A stretch of 64,000 nucleotides of DNA from Aldrovandia affinis (Eukaryota > Chordata > Actinopteri > Notacanthiformes > Halosauridae), in NCBI GenBank assembly GCA_029706075.1, contig JAINUG010000114.1:806001-870000 (forward strand). Reading direction: 5' to 3'. Under the pieces are notes generated by a model. That model searched no databases, was not told the origin of the DNA, and saw only the letters and a list, made by a program, of their open reading frames with translations. A program made the translations under genes and the position numbers. How positions within the stretch are numbered: position 1 is the first letter of the stretch; each line of letters starts with the position of its first letter. Positions 54,245 through 64,000 of the stretch are shown here, piece after piece.

Positions 54245-54928
54245 TGTTACGTGCGGTAAATGCAGACCTGGACCCAAAAGCGGACTCGACACGGAGATGG
54301 TAATTGCGCTCCGCTCAGGAGGCGTTTAATCACGGAACAAATAAAAGTGACGGAAACAAGCCGTCCAAAAACAAACAGGCAAAACAGGAAAGCCGTGCGG
54401 CTAAATAAACGAGAAACAGGAATCCAAAAACAACCGGCAAAAAACAGGAAAGCCGTGCGGCTACTAAACAAGAAACAAAATAAACACAGGCAGATTCAGG
54501 AATATTCGCGAAGTCAGGAACAGGTAACCAAATGAAAGCAGTGCTAGAAAAACTAGTACGCAAAGGCAATGGGCTAAACGAGTGCCGGGTTTAAATAGGC
54601 AAAAGCATTAACTAATAAGGGCAGCGTGCAGAATGTGTTAGGGAAAACAATGTGACAGGCTAAACGAAACGAGGAACAAGAAACAGATTGGGGCAGCGTG
54701 CAAAATGTGCAGGGAACAACAATTGTCACAGGCTAAACGAAACGAGGGAACAAGAAACAGATTGGGGCAGCGTGCAAAATGTGCAGGGAACAACAATTGA
54801 CAGATTGCGGTGAAGCCGCGCCCATAACACAGACAACCCAGGAGAACGCAAAAACCAGACATGACACGCAAGGAACAAAGTGGCAGAAAAACACAAGGAA
54901 AGTGAACAGGGCGGACAGCGATGTAACA
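54245..54928 (-). repeat. 5' LTR of the chromovirus (684 bases)
   Basis: Contains an extra tandem copy of a segment with AAACAGATTGGGGCAGCG (about 54655-54799). A TATA box (TTTAAATA on the +, 54590-54597) lies 23-30 bases before the predicted transcript start at 54567. Confidence 0.95.
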
Positions 54929-54933
54929 GCTTC

Positions 54934-56271
54934 CCCAACACTGGCAATAGAACAACACAGGCAGCCTATAATTGGCTACGGCGAGCGAAAAAAAAAAAAA
55001 GGAGACACATTTTCACTCACCCGTTGTCAAATAATGTTGAAACACAAGGCCAAGCAGCAAAGTTTCTTAATTCAGCTAACGTTAGCTAGCCATTCCGTTT
55101 TGGTAGGTCTATGGCTTTGAAAGCGTGTTCCACCGGCAGACTTTGTTATATCCGCTGCAGTATGGGAAAAAACGTGGCTAGAGCCGTAGATAATAGTAAT
55201 GTTATTGTCGGCTAGATAAAGGCTACAGCAGCGCTACAGGAGCTGAAATCGTAGCCTCTAAACAGTTATGAATATTTAACTTTACAAAACAAATTAACCG
55301 AGTGATTTTCCCTATAGCGTATAATTATAATTTTCCCTCAAGCAAATAGGTCAAACGCAAGCACATGGCATTAAAATCACCACTCGCGCAACGTACGTAG
55401 ATTCTGCTATCGGTCGGAGTTACACCTCCTGCTCTGTTGTCCCCCAAATTTAGCTATTGTCCTCTTTTTTAAACTTTTGTAGTAGTGCTGCTGCTAAATT
55501 TTAAGACAGCATCGCACATTTTGCAGCGCACTTCATCGTCGTTTTTAAGGAAATGGTCCCAAACTGAACTCATTTTGTTCTCTGACTCTGTGAGAGCTAA
55601 CGTTGCCTACAAGTAACAGCCACGTGAAAGCTAAGGAAACAAAACTGAAGGTTAGCGAAACTAAACCTAACCTAGCCGATATCAGGTTATGGTGGCACCC
55701 ATAAGAGTTGGATTTAAGAATTGTTTTCCCCCACACCCCAGTTGATATGCATGGAAATTCAAATTGCCAACATTATGCTGCGATTTGTTTAAAATTAACT
55801 GTTTAACCGATAAGATTAATCGGTTAAAATTCCTATTGTCGGTTAACAGTTTGTCGGTTAACTGTCGGTTAACAGTCGGTTAACCATTAACATCCCTACC
55901 AGCTACTACTACTTTGGGTTGCTAATTAATGCATCAGAGAGATTTGGCTTGGCTTTAAATGCTCCCTGGTTCATCGCAAATGAAAGGCATGGAAGCCTTG
56001 CCTCTGGCAAAAGATAAGCTCCATAAAAATACCCCTTAAAATGTCCTGCTTTCCTGTACCTTGCTAGTATTATTAACAACAGGTGGTTGACTGTATGAGT
56101 TTAAGGTGACCCCAATTCTGCCACCAGGAACAAGTTTTATATGAATATTGTACTTTTAAAAATGTTTTGCTTATGTAGCCTATTCTTAATAAATTATGTT
56201 TCTCTGAAAGCCAGCAGCACACAGCAATTAGTGCTGATTGTCATTCTTGGATGAAAACATGAGCCAAGTTT
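54934..56271. other. kcp: Intron right of the chromovirus
   Basis: No exon seen. 55800-55890 holds a cluster of (A)TCGGTTAACNG motifs in both orientations that mirrors TTAATCGGTTAACCGAT at 49063, consistent with the termini of a DNA transposon (about 49020-55900) into which the chromovirus inserted. Confidence 0.4.
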
Positions 56272-56649
56272 GTACATTTTATTAATTTATTTTTCCCCCT
56301 TTTTCTCCCAATTTGGTGGCCAATTATACCCTCTATTGCTTTTGATTTTACCCTCCCTCACAAACTCGCCCCCCACCCCCACGGGACAAGCTAAGCAAGC
56401 TTGAGACAATGATCCGCCTCTTCCGTGACTGGACTCGCCCAACTATGTTTACCAGGTCGCCTTACCGCTCCTCGGCGAGCTCATGCTAGCTCTCCCTCCC
56501 CCCTTTCCCTGGGGTGGACAGACCCTTGCTGCCCCCAATCGGGGCTCCCGGCCAGGGCCAGACTGGCACAGCCGGGTTTCGAACCGCGGCTGCAGTGGCC
56601 AACTTGCATTCTGGATGAATGCTTAGACCGTTACGCCACCCGAAGCCCC
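56272..56649 (-). mobile_element. tRNA-derived SINE with 16-bp TSD
   Basis: Read on the -, it has A box TGGCGTAACGGTCTAAGC, B box GGTTCGAAACC, G-rich body and tail AGAGGGTATAATTGGC. Exact duplications AACATGAGCCAAGTTT lie at 56256-56271 and 56650-56665. Confidence 0.85.
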
Positions 56650-57065
56650 AACATGAGCCAAGTTTACCTAAACATAAATATTTTAATTTTTGGAAGGTTG
56701 ATGTTTTATTTCTTAATGAGCTTAATGATCTTACCTATATATTAATAAGACAAATCGCACAAGGACAGTCAGTGACTATAGTGAACAAGAAGAGAAGATA
56801 TACAAATCTTGTATTAATTTTAAAGCTGCTACATTAGTAGTTATTGTTATGCTAATAGAGTACATTTAATAAATTAAAAAAATTGGTTTATTTTTCATAG
56901 CCATAGCTGCATTGTTACAAGCAACAGGTGCATTGCATTAAGTGTTTATAGCCAAAGGCTAATTTCTAACACCTGTCCCCAGAATAGGAGTAGGGGAGAG
57001 AGAGAGAAAGAGAGAAGAAGAAGACAGATATAACTTTCCACAATTTTCCTCTGTATCTATGCCAG

Positions 57066-57151
57066 AATGGTGACCTTAACTGCAGCCCCGCCCCCTGCCC
57101 CCACGCACCCTGCAGAAATCCAGTCAGGAGACCTGGAGAGTGCTGTCCACG
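57066..57151 (+). CDS. kcp: kcp exon: VWC7 second half (phase 2 end)
   Basis: Acceptor ATCTATGCCAG, donor CCACG|GTATGA. It encodes [16 protein letters not shown] and RPGECCPR. The exon ends in phase 2, not phase 1 as in the other second-half exons, and the following exon starts with one extra base plus the displaced Cys, so the boundary has slid while the frame is kept. Confidence 0.85.
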
Positions 57152-57536
57152 GTATGAGCACACACATGAGGCATCTACGTATCTATATCTATGAGCACAC
57201 ACACCTGCCTGCTTTTCCCAGAATGCACTGCCCACAGTGACTGCAGCTCCCTCAGTTATGAAGATGTGTAATAGTAATAGTAGTAATTCCATGTCAGGCT
57301 GGATTTATGTGTGCATACACCATAACACACTGTCTAACACTTGAAATCCAGACCTGTTCAAATTTGCAATACATTAACGCTTTACATGCTGGTAAAATTT
57401 GTAAACACTTCTGATCCTGAGAATTTTAAACAAAATCTTCATAATATGAAATCAATTGTCAGTAATCTGCAGGAAGAGTTAAAGTATTTCAAATAGTTAT
57501 TTGACATAGGTCTGTTGAAATGTGCTTTGCTTAGTT

Positions 57537-57995
57537 CAGTGCTTAATTTGTAAAATAAGAGATGCCGGGGCTCAACCTGCCTCCCCCAACCACCCCGCGG
57601 AGGAAAAAGGGTAAACTTCCTACCTCTGTGTCGCTGCATTTCTGTCCCTCCCTCTGGTCTAATGGCAACTTTCCAGTGGTGGAGCAACAAGGGTTAAAAA
57701 CAGGAGCGATGATATGGATGCTGTTTTTAAAGACGCTCTTGTTGACGTGCAGATTAGATTCATTTGTGAGAAATCTCTCTCGCACTCTGCGCTGGAAATT
57801 GCTATGGTGTTAACAGCGGTTAAGAGATCCTTCAAGGGCTGTGTAACTTGTTCTCCCGATGTCTCTGTGAACACTCTGAAAGCATGAATTGTTTCTCGGC
57901 TGTTAAGTCTGTTAAAATACGTATTGTTGTTGCACTTTAGATATTTATGAGTCCGGGGCGCTGCCCCTGCTAGCCCCGGCACAAATTAAGCACTG
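57537..57995 (-). mobile_element. Deletion-derivative hAT element with 8-bp TSD
   Basis: Inverted termini CAGTGCTTAATTTG and CAAATTAAGCACTG, with duplications GCTTAGTT at 57529-57536 and 57996-58003. On the - strand 57982-57659 encodes the C-terminal hAT dimerisation domain (AVNTIAISSAECERDFSQMN), so this is an internally deleted copy of an autonomous element. Confidence 0.85.
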
Positions 57996-58549
57996 GCTTA
58001 GTTCCTTGTACACTATTCTAGGCAGTGTCTGTGCAGGTACTTTACCCACAGTCACTTGGTACAACTTTCCAGTGAGCCAACAGCAAGATTTCAACCATAA
58101 ATAAGATGAATCATTTAATATCCTCATGGCTACATTGGCATCATTGCAGTTGAACATTATCCTAAAATTCCTACTGAGCTCAACAATTGGAGCATCTTCC
58201 AGCAGGAGCTGCATTCAATGGCGGTCTTAGCGATTTAACGTATTTCAATCAATCATAATTTTGATGTTAAGGTACAGGGCTGAGAGGTACTACATCTCAT
58301 GGTTCTGTATAGTGATAGCTATACAATATCTAGGAGGCACTGAACTGTCTGAATGGTTGGCTATAGCGTGCTACATTCAATGAGTGATTAGATCAGCATG
58401 TGTTTGGCAAGAATGCATGTGCAGTGCAATGGTAGAATGTAAATGCAGCCCTAAAGTGTGAGAGGACACAGTGTCCTGTTGATGCATGATACAGATGATG
58501 CATGCAGGGTAGGGAGCTTGGACTAATGTGGGGTTCTCTTATGCTGCAG

Positions 58550-58640
58550 GTGTGAACAGTGTGATTATGAATCTCAGATCTATGTGGATGGACAGACCTT
58601 TGTCTCCCGCCTGGACCCTTGCTTGAGCTGTCATTGTTCG
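58550..58640 (+). CDS. kcp: kcp exon: VWC8 first half
   Basis: Acceptor TTATGCTGCAG, donor TTCG|GTGAGC, phase 2 to 0. It encodes RCEQCDYESQIYVDGQTF and PCLSCHCS. The leading CEQ supplies the last Cys of VWC7, showing the shifted intron position. Confidence 0.88.
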
Positions 58641-59203
58641 GTGAGCCCTAATAATGTCAAATAAACTGACCCAATGTTGCCTGCTTTAGCAGTACCCTCC
58701 ATGCCAGTGTAGACCTGGGACGAGGCTTATTATTTTCCCCCTTTCTCACTGTAGAGATGGAACTAGACTGGCTCATTATACCCCCTTATTACTATAGAGG
58801 TGGAACTAGACTGGCTCATTATATCCCTTTCCCATGGTACCGATGGAACTTTGTAATCGTTATGAACATGAAATACAAGCATGTGTTTGAATTAGTATTT
58901 TAGTATTTTAAAAGTATAATATTTAAAATCTGAAGTGTGTAATAATTGTAGATGGAGTGATGAATGATGGAGTGGTAGAAGAAAAATAAATCAAATGATG
59001 GATGGAGCAATAAAGGGGGTGATAGATGATTGAGATGGAGAAATATATGGGGCAATAAAGTGATAGATAGAATGATAGATGGAGTGATATTGCCTGAAGA
59101 ACAGAAAAGGTGTTCACAGATGCATGTTAATGGTAAAGTCGGAATCTTAGAGCCTGTTTCGTGTTGAGGTTTTGTGTGCGGTGTGACACTGTGTCTGTTG
59201 AAG

Positions 59204-59303
59204 GGTGGGGAGGTCTCCTGTGAGCGTATGGACAAAACCTGCCCCCCTATGCGATGCAGTCACCCTGCCAAGACCAAAGGCCAGTGCTGCCCAACCTGTG
59301 ACA
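59204..59303 (+). CDS. kcp: kcp exon: VWC8 second half
   Basis: Acceptor TCTGTTGAAG, donor GACA|GTGAGT, phase 0 to 1. It encodes GGEVSCERMDKTCPPMRC and KGQCCPTCD. Confidence 0.9.
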
Positions 59304-60442
59304 GTGAGTATGTAGGTTATGTGTCATATCTCTGCTGTTATAGGTATGTTATATACAGTTGGGAAGTACAGGGTAAGCTGAAAATCTGTAAAGGTTCTCG
59401 GTTTGTGTTTCTGCACAGGCTGAAGAATCTGTTCTGAAGCTGGTGGCTGTTATTCAGCAGTGCTTTCTCTGCCTCTGACTGTGTTGGTTGAGAGAAGCAT
59501 GTTATGGCTCTAAAAAATATCTGTTCTTTCCACAATGTCTCTGACATTGTAGACCACATCAGTCATGTTTGAGGTTCCTCCAACATTACTATTACTGGCT
59601 CTAAATCACTTCCTTGTGCTGAAGCGATTCTGTGGCTTTAGAGAGGGTTGAGGGATTGGGGGGTGTTGTGTTTATAGAGATCACAGAGGAGGATGGTGCA
59701 GTAATTATGGCCTCTGCTCTGCGATGAGGACAAGGCCACAGTGGAAACGAGGTCGGAGCATTTCCCAGACTTTTTTTTTGTTAGGCCCCCTTACTGATTT
59801 TATGAGTTTATGGACTAGAGTCTGGAAGTGGCTTTTCCTGTAAAGACATGCAATGGAAAGACTGCTTCAAAGTGGCACGGCATGCTTAGCTGCTGTGAGA
59901 TCCTGTGCCCCCTGTGGTTGTGCCCTGTTAATCTTCAGGATTTTCTACTTTACTGGGGACTGGGAGTGGGGGGGGTGTGACTGGTGCCAGGGAGAGAGGG
60001 GCAAAGCTAGGATGCTCAAACAAAGAGTGTTGCCCTGAGAAAGACCAATGTTAGCCCGCCAGTTAGACTGGGAGTGATGATGGTAGTGTCAGTCTATACC
60101 ACACTACTGCCAGTGATAATAAAGGTTTTGTAAATCGCTACTGCCAAAGATGATGAGAGTATCAGTCTATGCAAAATCAGTAAAGAATACCAGCTTACTG
60201 TTACATTGCCCCCAAGCAATTAGCTGCTCACATGTACAATTAAATAGATCACTTGGGAGAATTATAGCAGTGTGCTGGTATTCTTTTCTGATTTTGCATT
60301 ATTCATTTTCTGCCAAGCACCTACACAAATTTAGGGATGCGCGCATGCCTCTGAAAACATGTCAGTCCATTACACACTGCCTCTCTCTGTACATCATTGT
60401 TTCACTGGTGGGTCATGAGATACATAGGATAAAAATACTTAA

Positions 60443-60554
60443 GGGATAATGTACTGCGGACAAGGATGGTGCGACCCCGATGTGAAGCAGAAGGGTCTTA
60501 TCACCCTGAAGTGCTGTTATAATCAACAACCGATTTGCCGCAGTACATTATCCC
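60443..60554. mobile_element. Short inverted-repeat element
   Basis: Perfect 17-bp inverted ends GGGATAATGTACTGCGG and CCGCAGTACATTATCCC enclose 78 bases. It may be a miniature transposon or a transposon terminus with a subterminal hairpin. Family not recognised. Confidence 0.6.
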
Positions 60555-61652
60555 ACTTATACCACGGCCACTTGCCAATGGAAATAATACACAATCAGTA
60601 AATTATGTTATAAATACATTTATTTACAAAATTAGACATTTCATGAGGTACGTCTGCTGCCTAACAAACAGTGGCACCAAGTGTCGCTGATTGCGAACCA
60701 GACTACTTCCACTGAATTCAGTGCATTTTCATTGTATTGTCATTCATGAGCCTAATGTTACGTTCAGTGGTGGGCACATTGATATTTTTACATGTGAAAA
60801 ATGTTACATCCTGAGACCCAAATAACATGTCCGATATCAAAAGTTAATGTACACCCTGTGGCATCCACTTGACCAATCTGAATCTAGTATTTAACCAAGC
60901 CGTGGCATAAATATAGAAATATATGTATGAATGTTATATGTATATTTCACAATTTCCATAGACATCAAATTAAACAGTGCTCCAGTTATATTCACTGTAC
61001 TAGTTAATGTGAACTAATTACATGCAGTTGTCTATAAAAAGCATTTTAATTTCATATTTGACCATATTGTATATATTATTGCTAATAATATATGATTGTA
61101 GCAAAGCTACATTTTATTAAGGGCTGGGTCACAGAAAATGTATTAGCTCATTAACTGGGTCTTTGGCTCGGTAAGTTTGGAAACCACTGCTGTATACCCT
61201 GCAATATACGTTTGATTGAATCTTACTTTTTCAGTTGATATGAATATGCATGATATTGTATTTATCACTACCTTTTTACAGTATGTCCGTAAAAGCACCA
61301 AGGGGATTCTGTGAGAAGATACAGTAAAACCAGGGAAGTAGGGAAAGTGTTTGTTTGGATATGCCAAGCATTTATAAATCATTTGTTTATAAGGGCCTTT
61401 GGCTGTGTTCCAAAGTTGCCCCTTATTCTCTCAAGCCCTCGGCAAGAGCTCTCATATTATCATGTGACATGATATAACCATGGTAAAAAGCACCGCTTCA
61501 GAATGCACATGAAAAATCATCATCATTCTATGCTCCCTTTATTTTAATTCACCATTGGACTCCCCTTCCTTGAGGGCTTAATTTAGCAGCCTCACCTTAA
61601 TGAATACAGACTGGAGCCATTCATTCTGGAGGCATGTTTATTGAGACTTTTG

Positions 61653-61734
61653 ACTCCCAAAATGAGGGGTTGAGGGTTTAAGGGGTGACTGTGGAATGCA
61701 TCCCCTTAAGCCCTCAAGCCCTCATTTTGGGAGT
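61653..61734. repeat. 82-bp near-perfect palindrome
   Basis: Arms ACTCCCAAAATGAGGG and CCCTCATTTTGGGAGT, extended inward by TTGAGGGTTTAAGGGG and CCCCTTAAGCCCTCAA around an 18-base loop. Confidence 0.85.
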
Positions 61735-62028
61735 TGAGAGACTGTTCTAGGGCCTAAGGGTCGTTTCCTAAACTAAAAGGTTGCTTAAATCACCCCTTAA
61801 AATCACCTCTTGATGAAGGGAAAATTGATGGTGACTTCAGGCTAATGGGGTATCCTAGAAACCACCACAAACATCCCACAACCACCACGATTTGCGAACA
61901 ACCAGCCTCTCAAACAGCTGGCGGCAATAGTGCAGCTTGACTTCCTAAGGACGTCTACATAAACCACATAAAATGCTAAATAATAATCGCCAACTTCCCC
62001 ACAAGGACAGAAAAATGATATTAAAGAT

Positions 62029-62060
62029 TATTATTATTATTTTTTATTATTATTATTATT
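62029..62060. repeat. (ATT)n microsatellite
   Basis: ATT trinucleotides with one interruption. Confidence 0.85.
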
Positions 62061-62830
62061 CGCTGGTAGTTATTGGTATAATGAGCATTTAATTCATACT
62101 TTAATTAGCTTATCACAGTGGATTATTAAAATGTGTATTTGTGCAACTCCCTCCAGGAGAAATTGCCTAGCTTCTGAAAACGACAGCTGGAACCCTGATC
62201 CGCCACCCTGTAGTCGGACACGTCTTCTCTTGGGCCACACTTTTATCATACTTATATATATTACAAATATTTACAAATAAAAAGCATGTCAGCTGTGTGA
62301 ATTAAAATGTTCAGCTTTCGCTTAAATGGGCTACAGAGTCATTATAATAATGGATATGCAGTATTTATAATTGTTATAATTAATACGTGCCTAGATCTCA
62401 GAAACTGCAATTCCTAGAAGTATTGTGAGACATGTACTGTAGGCAGATGTAGTGGCACCCAGCTGATGATGATTCTAAGAGTATATTCCAGAGTGCCATT
62501 TTTTACCACCCGTCAGTCCCTCGAGCCCTAGAATGATTGCTTGGTGGCACCGTGGCACGTGATCAAAATGAGAGCCCTCACTGAGGGCTTGAGGGTTTAG
62601 GGATTGAGCCCGTGACTTGGTGTGAGTTTGGTACATCCAGCTGAACACATTCCCTGGGGTCTAATTTTGAACACGTGTAATTGTGTGTAAAATACAACTC
62701 ATTTTTTGCAACAGGTGCTCTTAAGTGCAGTAAAACATGACAAAATGCAAAATTGTCAGAACATGCATGCACATGTTTGAACAACAAATCTGCCATATAG
62801 ACTCCTGCCATTTAGACAGCTGTTTCAGTG

Positions 62831-62835
<5 letters not shown>

Positions 62836-62873
<38 letters not shown>
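62836..62873. repeat. (TG)n microsatellite at VWC9 acceptor
   Basis: About 18 TG dinucleotides directly followed by TCTAG, the splice acceptor of the exon at 62878. Confidence 0.95.
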
Positions 62874-62874
<1 letters not shown>

Positions 62875-62877
62875 TAG

Positions 62878-62963
62878 TGTGTGAGTATGAGCGTAGGATC
62901 TACATCGATGGGAAAAAATTTAACCCCCCAGGGAATGGACCCTGTCTCCAGTGTACCTGCAAG
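62878..62963 (+). CDS. kcp: kcp exon: VWC9 first half
   Basis: Phase 1 to 0 exon encoding MCEYERRIYIDGKKF, NPPGNGPC and LQCTCK. Its acceptor TGTGTCTAG lies at the end of a (TG)n microsatellite of about 40 bases, so repeat-length change could affect splicing. Donor AAG|GTGAGG. Confidence 0.88.
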
Positions 62964-63094
62964 GTGAGGTTTACGCACAGGCATGTTCGCGTACACGCAC
63001 ACATATTCATACACTCTTGCACACACACACACTCATTGTACAGGATGCAGCATTGCTATGCTCATGAGAACTGATAGGTATGTCTCTGTCACAG

Positions 63095-63188
63095 AGGGGT
63101 AATGTTAGATGCCACCAGGAGAAGTGTCCCCCTGCTCAGTGCTCCAACCCCATCATAGACCCACAGCTGTGTTGCCCCATCTGCAAAG
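63095..63188 (+). CDS. kcp: kcp exon: VWC9 second half
   Basis: Acceptor CTCTGTCACAG, donor AAAG|GTACGC, phase 0 to 1. It encodes RGNVRCHQEKCPPAQC and PQLCCPICK. Confidence 0.9.
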
Positions 63189-63814
63189 GTACGCACCGCA
63201 TCACGACACATCACACTCTTCAGCCTGTCAATGATCCTCCATATCCTCACAAGGTGTAAATCCTAGTAAAGATCCATGCCTCACATCACATCACATTATT
63301 TACCCTGTCAAACGCATGGTCTTCCCCATACTTCCCCTTCCACATCCTCTCAAGGTTCAATTCCCTGTCAATTGTGTATAATCTGGTGTCTTTGGCAGTA
63401 AACTTTTGTATGTGTGCGTTGAGTTTTTATTGCCAGTTGTCTTACTTTGGTTAGTTCTTTATTGGAGACGTCTAAGATACATTTCTACTTTTCTGTAGAT
63501 TGTCCATTGAAAACTGTCAGCCTTGTGCCTGGATCATGAGTTGATTTCAATCAGATTTACAAGTGAACATTGTATGCTGTCACATATTGATGGATGTGTA
63601 ATACGTCTGGCAGTTTGCCTTTGCTTGCCTGCAGAGTAAGAGAGAATACCCACAGTGCCTAGGGCTCTTCAGAACATTTGCTATTATTCTCTTTGCCAGA
63701 GGAGGAGATAATAAATACATTTCTCCTTTTTTATCTGAATGCACTTTCTCAAAGATTCCAGATCATCTAACTCACTGTGCTTTATATAATACAAATCACA
63801 AACCTGTAACTTTT

Positions 63815-63973
63815 CCTTTCTCTCTCTCTCTCTCTCTCAATTGCTTTTTGTCCCTTTCTCCCCCTTACCTTCTCTCTCTCAATCTCTCTTATAACACCTC
63901 TTTCTCCCTCCCTGTCCCTCTCTCATCCTCATGCTCTCCCCCCTCTCTCTCTCTCTCTCTCTCTCCCCCTCAG
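63815..63973. repeat. CT-rich tract before VWC10 acceptor
   Basis: Two pure (CT)n runs in a 150-base pyrimidine-rich stretch, forming the polypyrimidine tract of the last acceptor. Confidence 0.85.
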
Positions 63974-64000
63974 TGTGTGTGCTGGAGGGGACAGAGTTTG
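63974..64000 (+). CDS. kcp: kcp exon: VWC10 first half, cut by window edge
   Basis: A long CT-rich tract ends in CCCCCTCAG, then phase 1 coding VCVLEGTEF runs off the window. It matches the start of a further VWC domain. Confidence 0.8.

Larger units (their letters stand above)
49306..54928 (-). mobile_element. Sushi-type chromovirus (Ty3/gypsy) with two LTRs
   Basis: Full-length but decayed LTR retrotransposon on the - strand, inside the VWC7 intron. LTRs 49306-49921 and 54245-54928 start TGTTACGTGCGG and end GATGTAACA in + orientation; identical 5-bp duplications GCTTC lie at 49301-49305 and 54929-54933. A polypurine tract (complement of GAACCCCCCCCTC, 49922-49934) borders the 3' LTR. The order gag, protease, RT, RNase H, integrase, chromodomain fits the Tf1/Sushi lineage, relatives of the domesticated PEG10/RTL genes. 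Confidence 0.95.
61401..62625. mobile_element. Probable DNA transposon with long imperfect TIRs and internal palindrome
   Basis: The left end (CTCAAGCCCTCGGCAAGAGC, CTCTCATATTATCATGTGAC) and the inverted right end (CTCAAGCCCTCAGTGAGGGC, CTCTCATTTTGATCACGTG) match imperfectly over about 60 bases. No transposase is seen. A hairpin (61653-61734) repeats the same AAGCCCTCA motif. Confidence 0.55.
59304..62877. other. kcp: Intron between VWC8 and VWC9
   Basis: A 3.6-kb intron with two inverted-repeat elements (60443-60554 and 61401-62625) and a (TG)n run before the acceptor. No further exon supported. Confidence 0.55.
2833..64000 (+). other. kcp: kcp gene, VWC-array isoform (partial at right edge)
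   Basis: Gene-level entry. Kielin/chordin-like protein is a secreted modulator that binds BMP/TGF-beta ligands through many von Willebrand factor C (chordin-type CR) domains. The exons seen encode a signal peptide, a TSPN domain, a linker, a Pro-rich/coiled-coil segment, a degenerate VWC1 whose start (LESCEC after a coiled coil) matches the known N-terminus of vertebrate KCP, then VWC2 to the start of VWC10. VWC1 ends in phase 1 and VWC2 begins in phase 1, the junction used in mammalian KCP. Xenopus kielin also has a TSPN domain. The gene is cut at the right edge; further VWC domains and a VWD domain would be expected beyond it. Confidence 0.85.

Noticed and set aside
1..64000. CRISPR arrays, bacterial operons or phage genes
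   Set aside because: No direct repeats with unique spacers and no dense ORFs with ribosome binding sites; the sequence is clearly vertebrate.

Overview
The window is eukaryotic nuclear DNA from a ray-finned fish. It has split genes with GT-AG introns and a dense load of fish-type repeats: Tc1/mariner and hAT transposons, a Sushi-type chromovirus, tRNA-derived SINEs with the tail motif GCAGACGCTCTTATCCAGAG, and many micro- and minisatellites. There are no bacterial operons, CRISPR arrays or rRNA genes.

One gene on the + strand fills almost the whole window: a kielin/chordin-like protein gene (kcp). A TATA-type promoter (about 2728) precedes a signal-peptide exon at 2833. Exons then encode a thrombospondin-N/laminin-G domain (8967-9523), a linker, a proline-rich/coiled-coil segment and a degenerate first VWC domain (to 18477). 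After a 17.5-kb gap, paired half-domain exons from 35982 to the right edge encode VWC2 to the start of VWC10. The gene runs off the right edge; the rest of the VWC array and any C-terminal VWD region are not in view.

The main discovery lies inside that 17.5-kb gap. Four exons (20220-29352) encode an EGF domain, a Kunitz domain, two blocks of GYD/GFD pentad repeats flanking a VWC-like half domain and a tyrosinase/hemocyanin-type domain, then a cysteine-rich last exon with a stop codon. All nine exons from the signal peptide to this stop join in frame (3,840 nt, 1,280 codons including stop). The last donor phases do not fit the VWC array, whereas VWC1 fits both routes. The simplest model is one promoter with two alternative 3' ends: a classical BMP-modulating KCP and a secreted TSPN-VWC-EGF-Kunitz-tyrosinase-like protein. 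Four of the six expected copper ligands of the tyrosinase domain are missing, so it looks like a pseudoenzyme.

The introns record layered transposition. A Sushi-like chromovirus with two LTRs and 5-bp target duplications lies at 49306-54928. Two solo LTRs sit inside older Tc1 fossils (4326-4652 and 22073-23536). A hAT element is inserted inside the coding region of another hAT element, with a smaller hAT relative inside it (42777-46184). A long-TIR Tc1 element lies at 33119-34851. Three introns begin with tandem repeats that copy the 5' splice site. The 5' end (1-2700) is a LINE 3' end followed by apparently gene-free upstream DNA.
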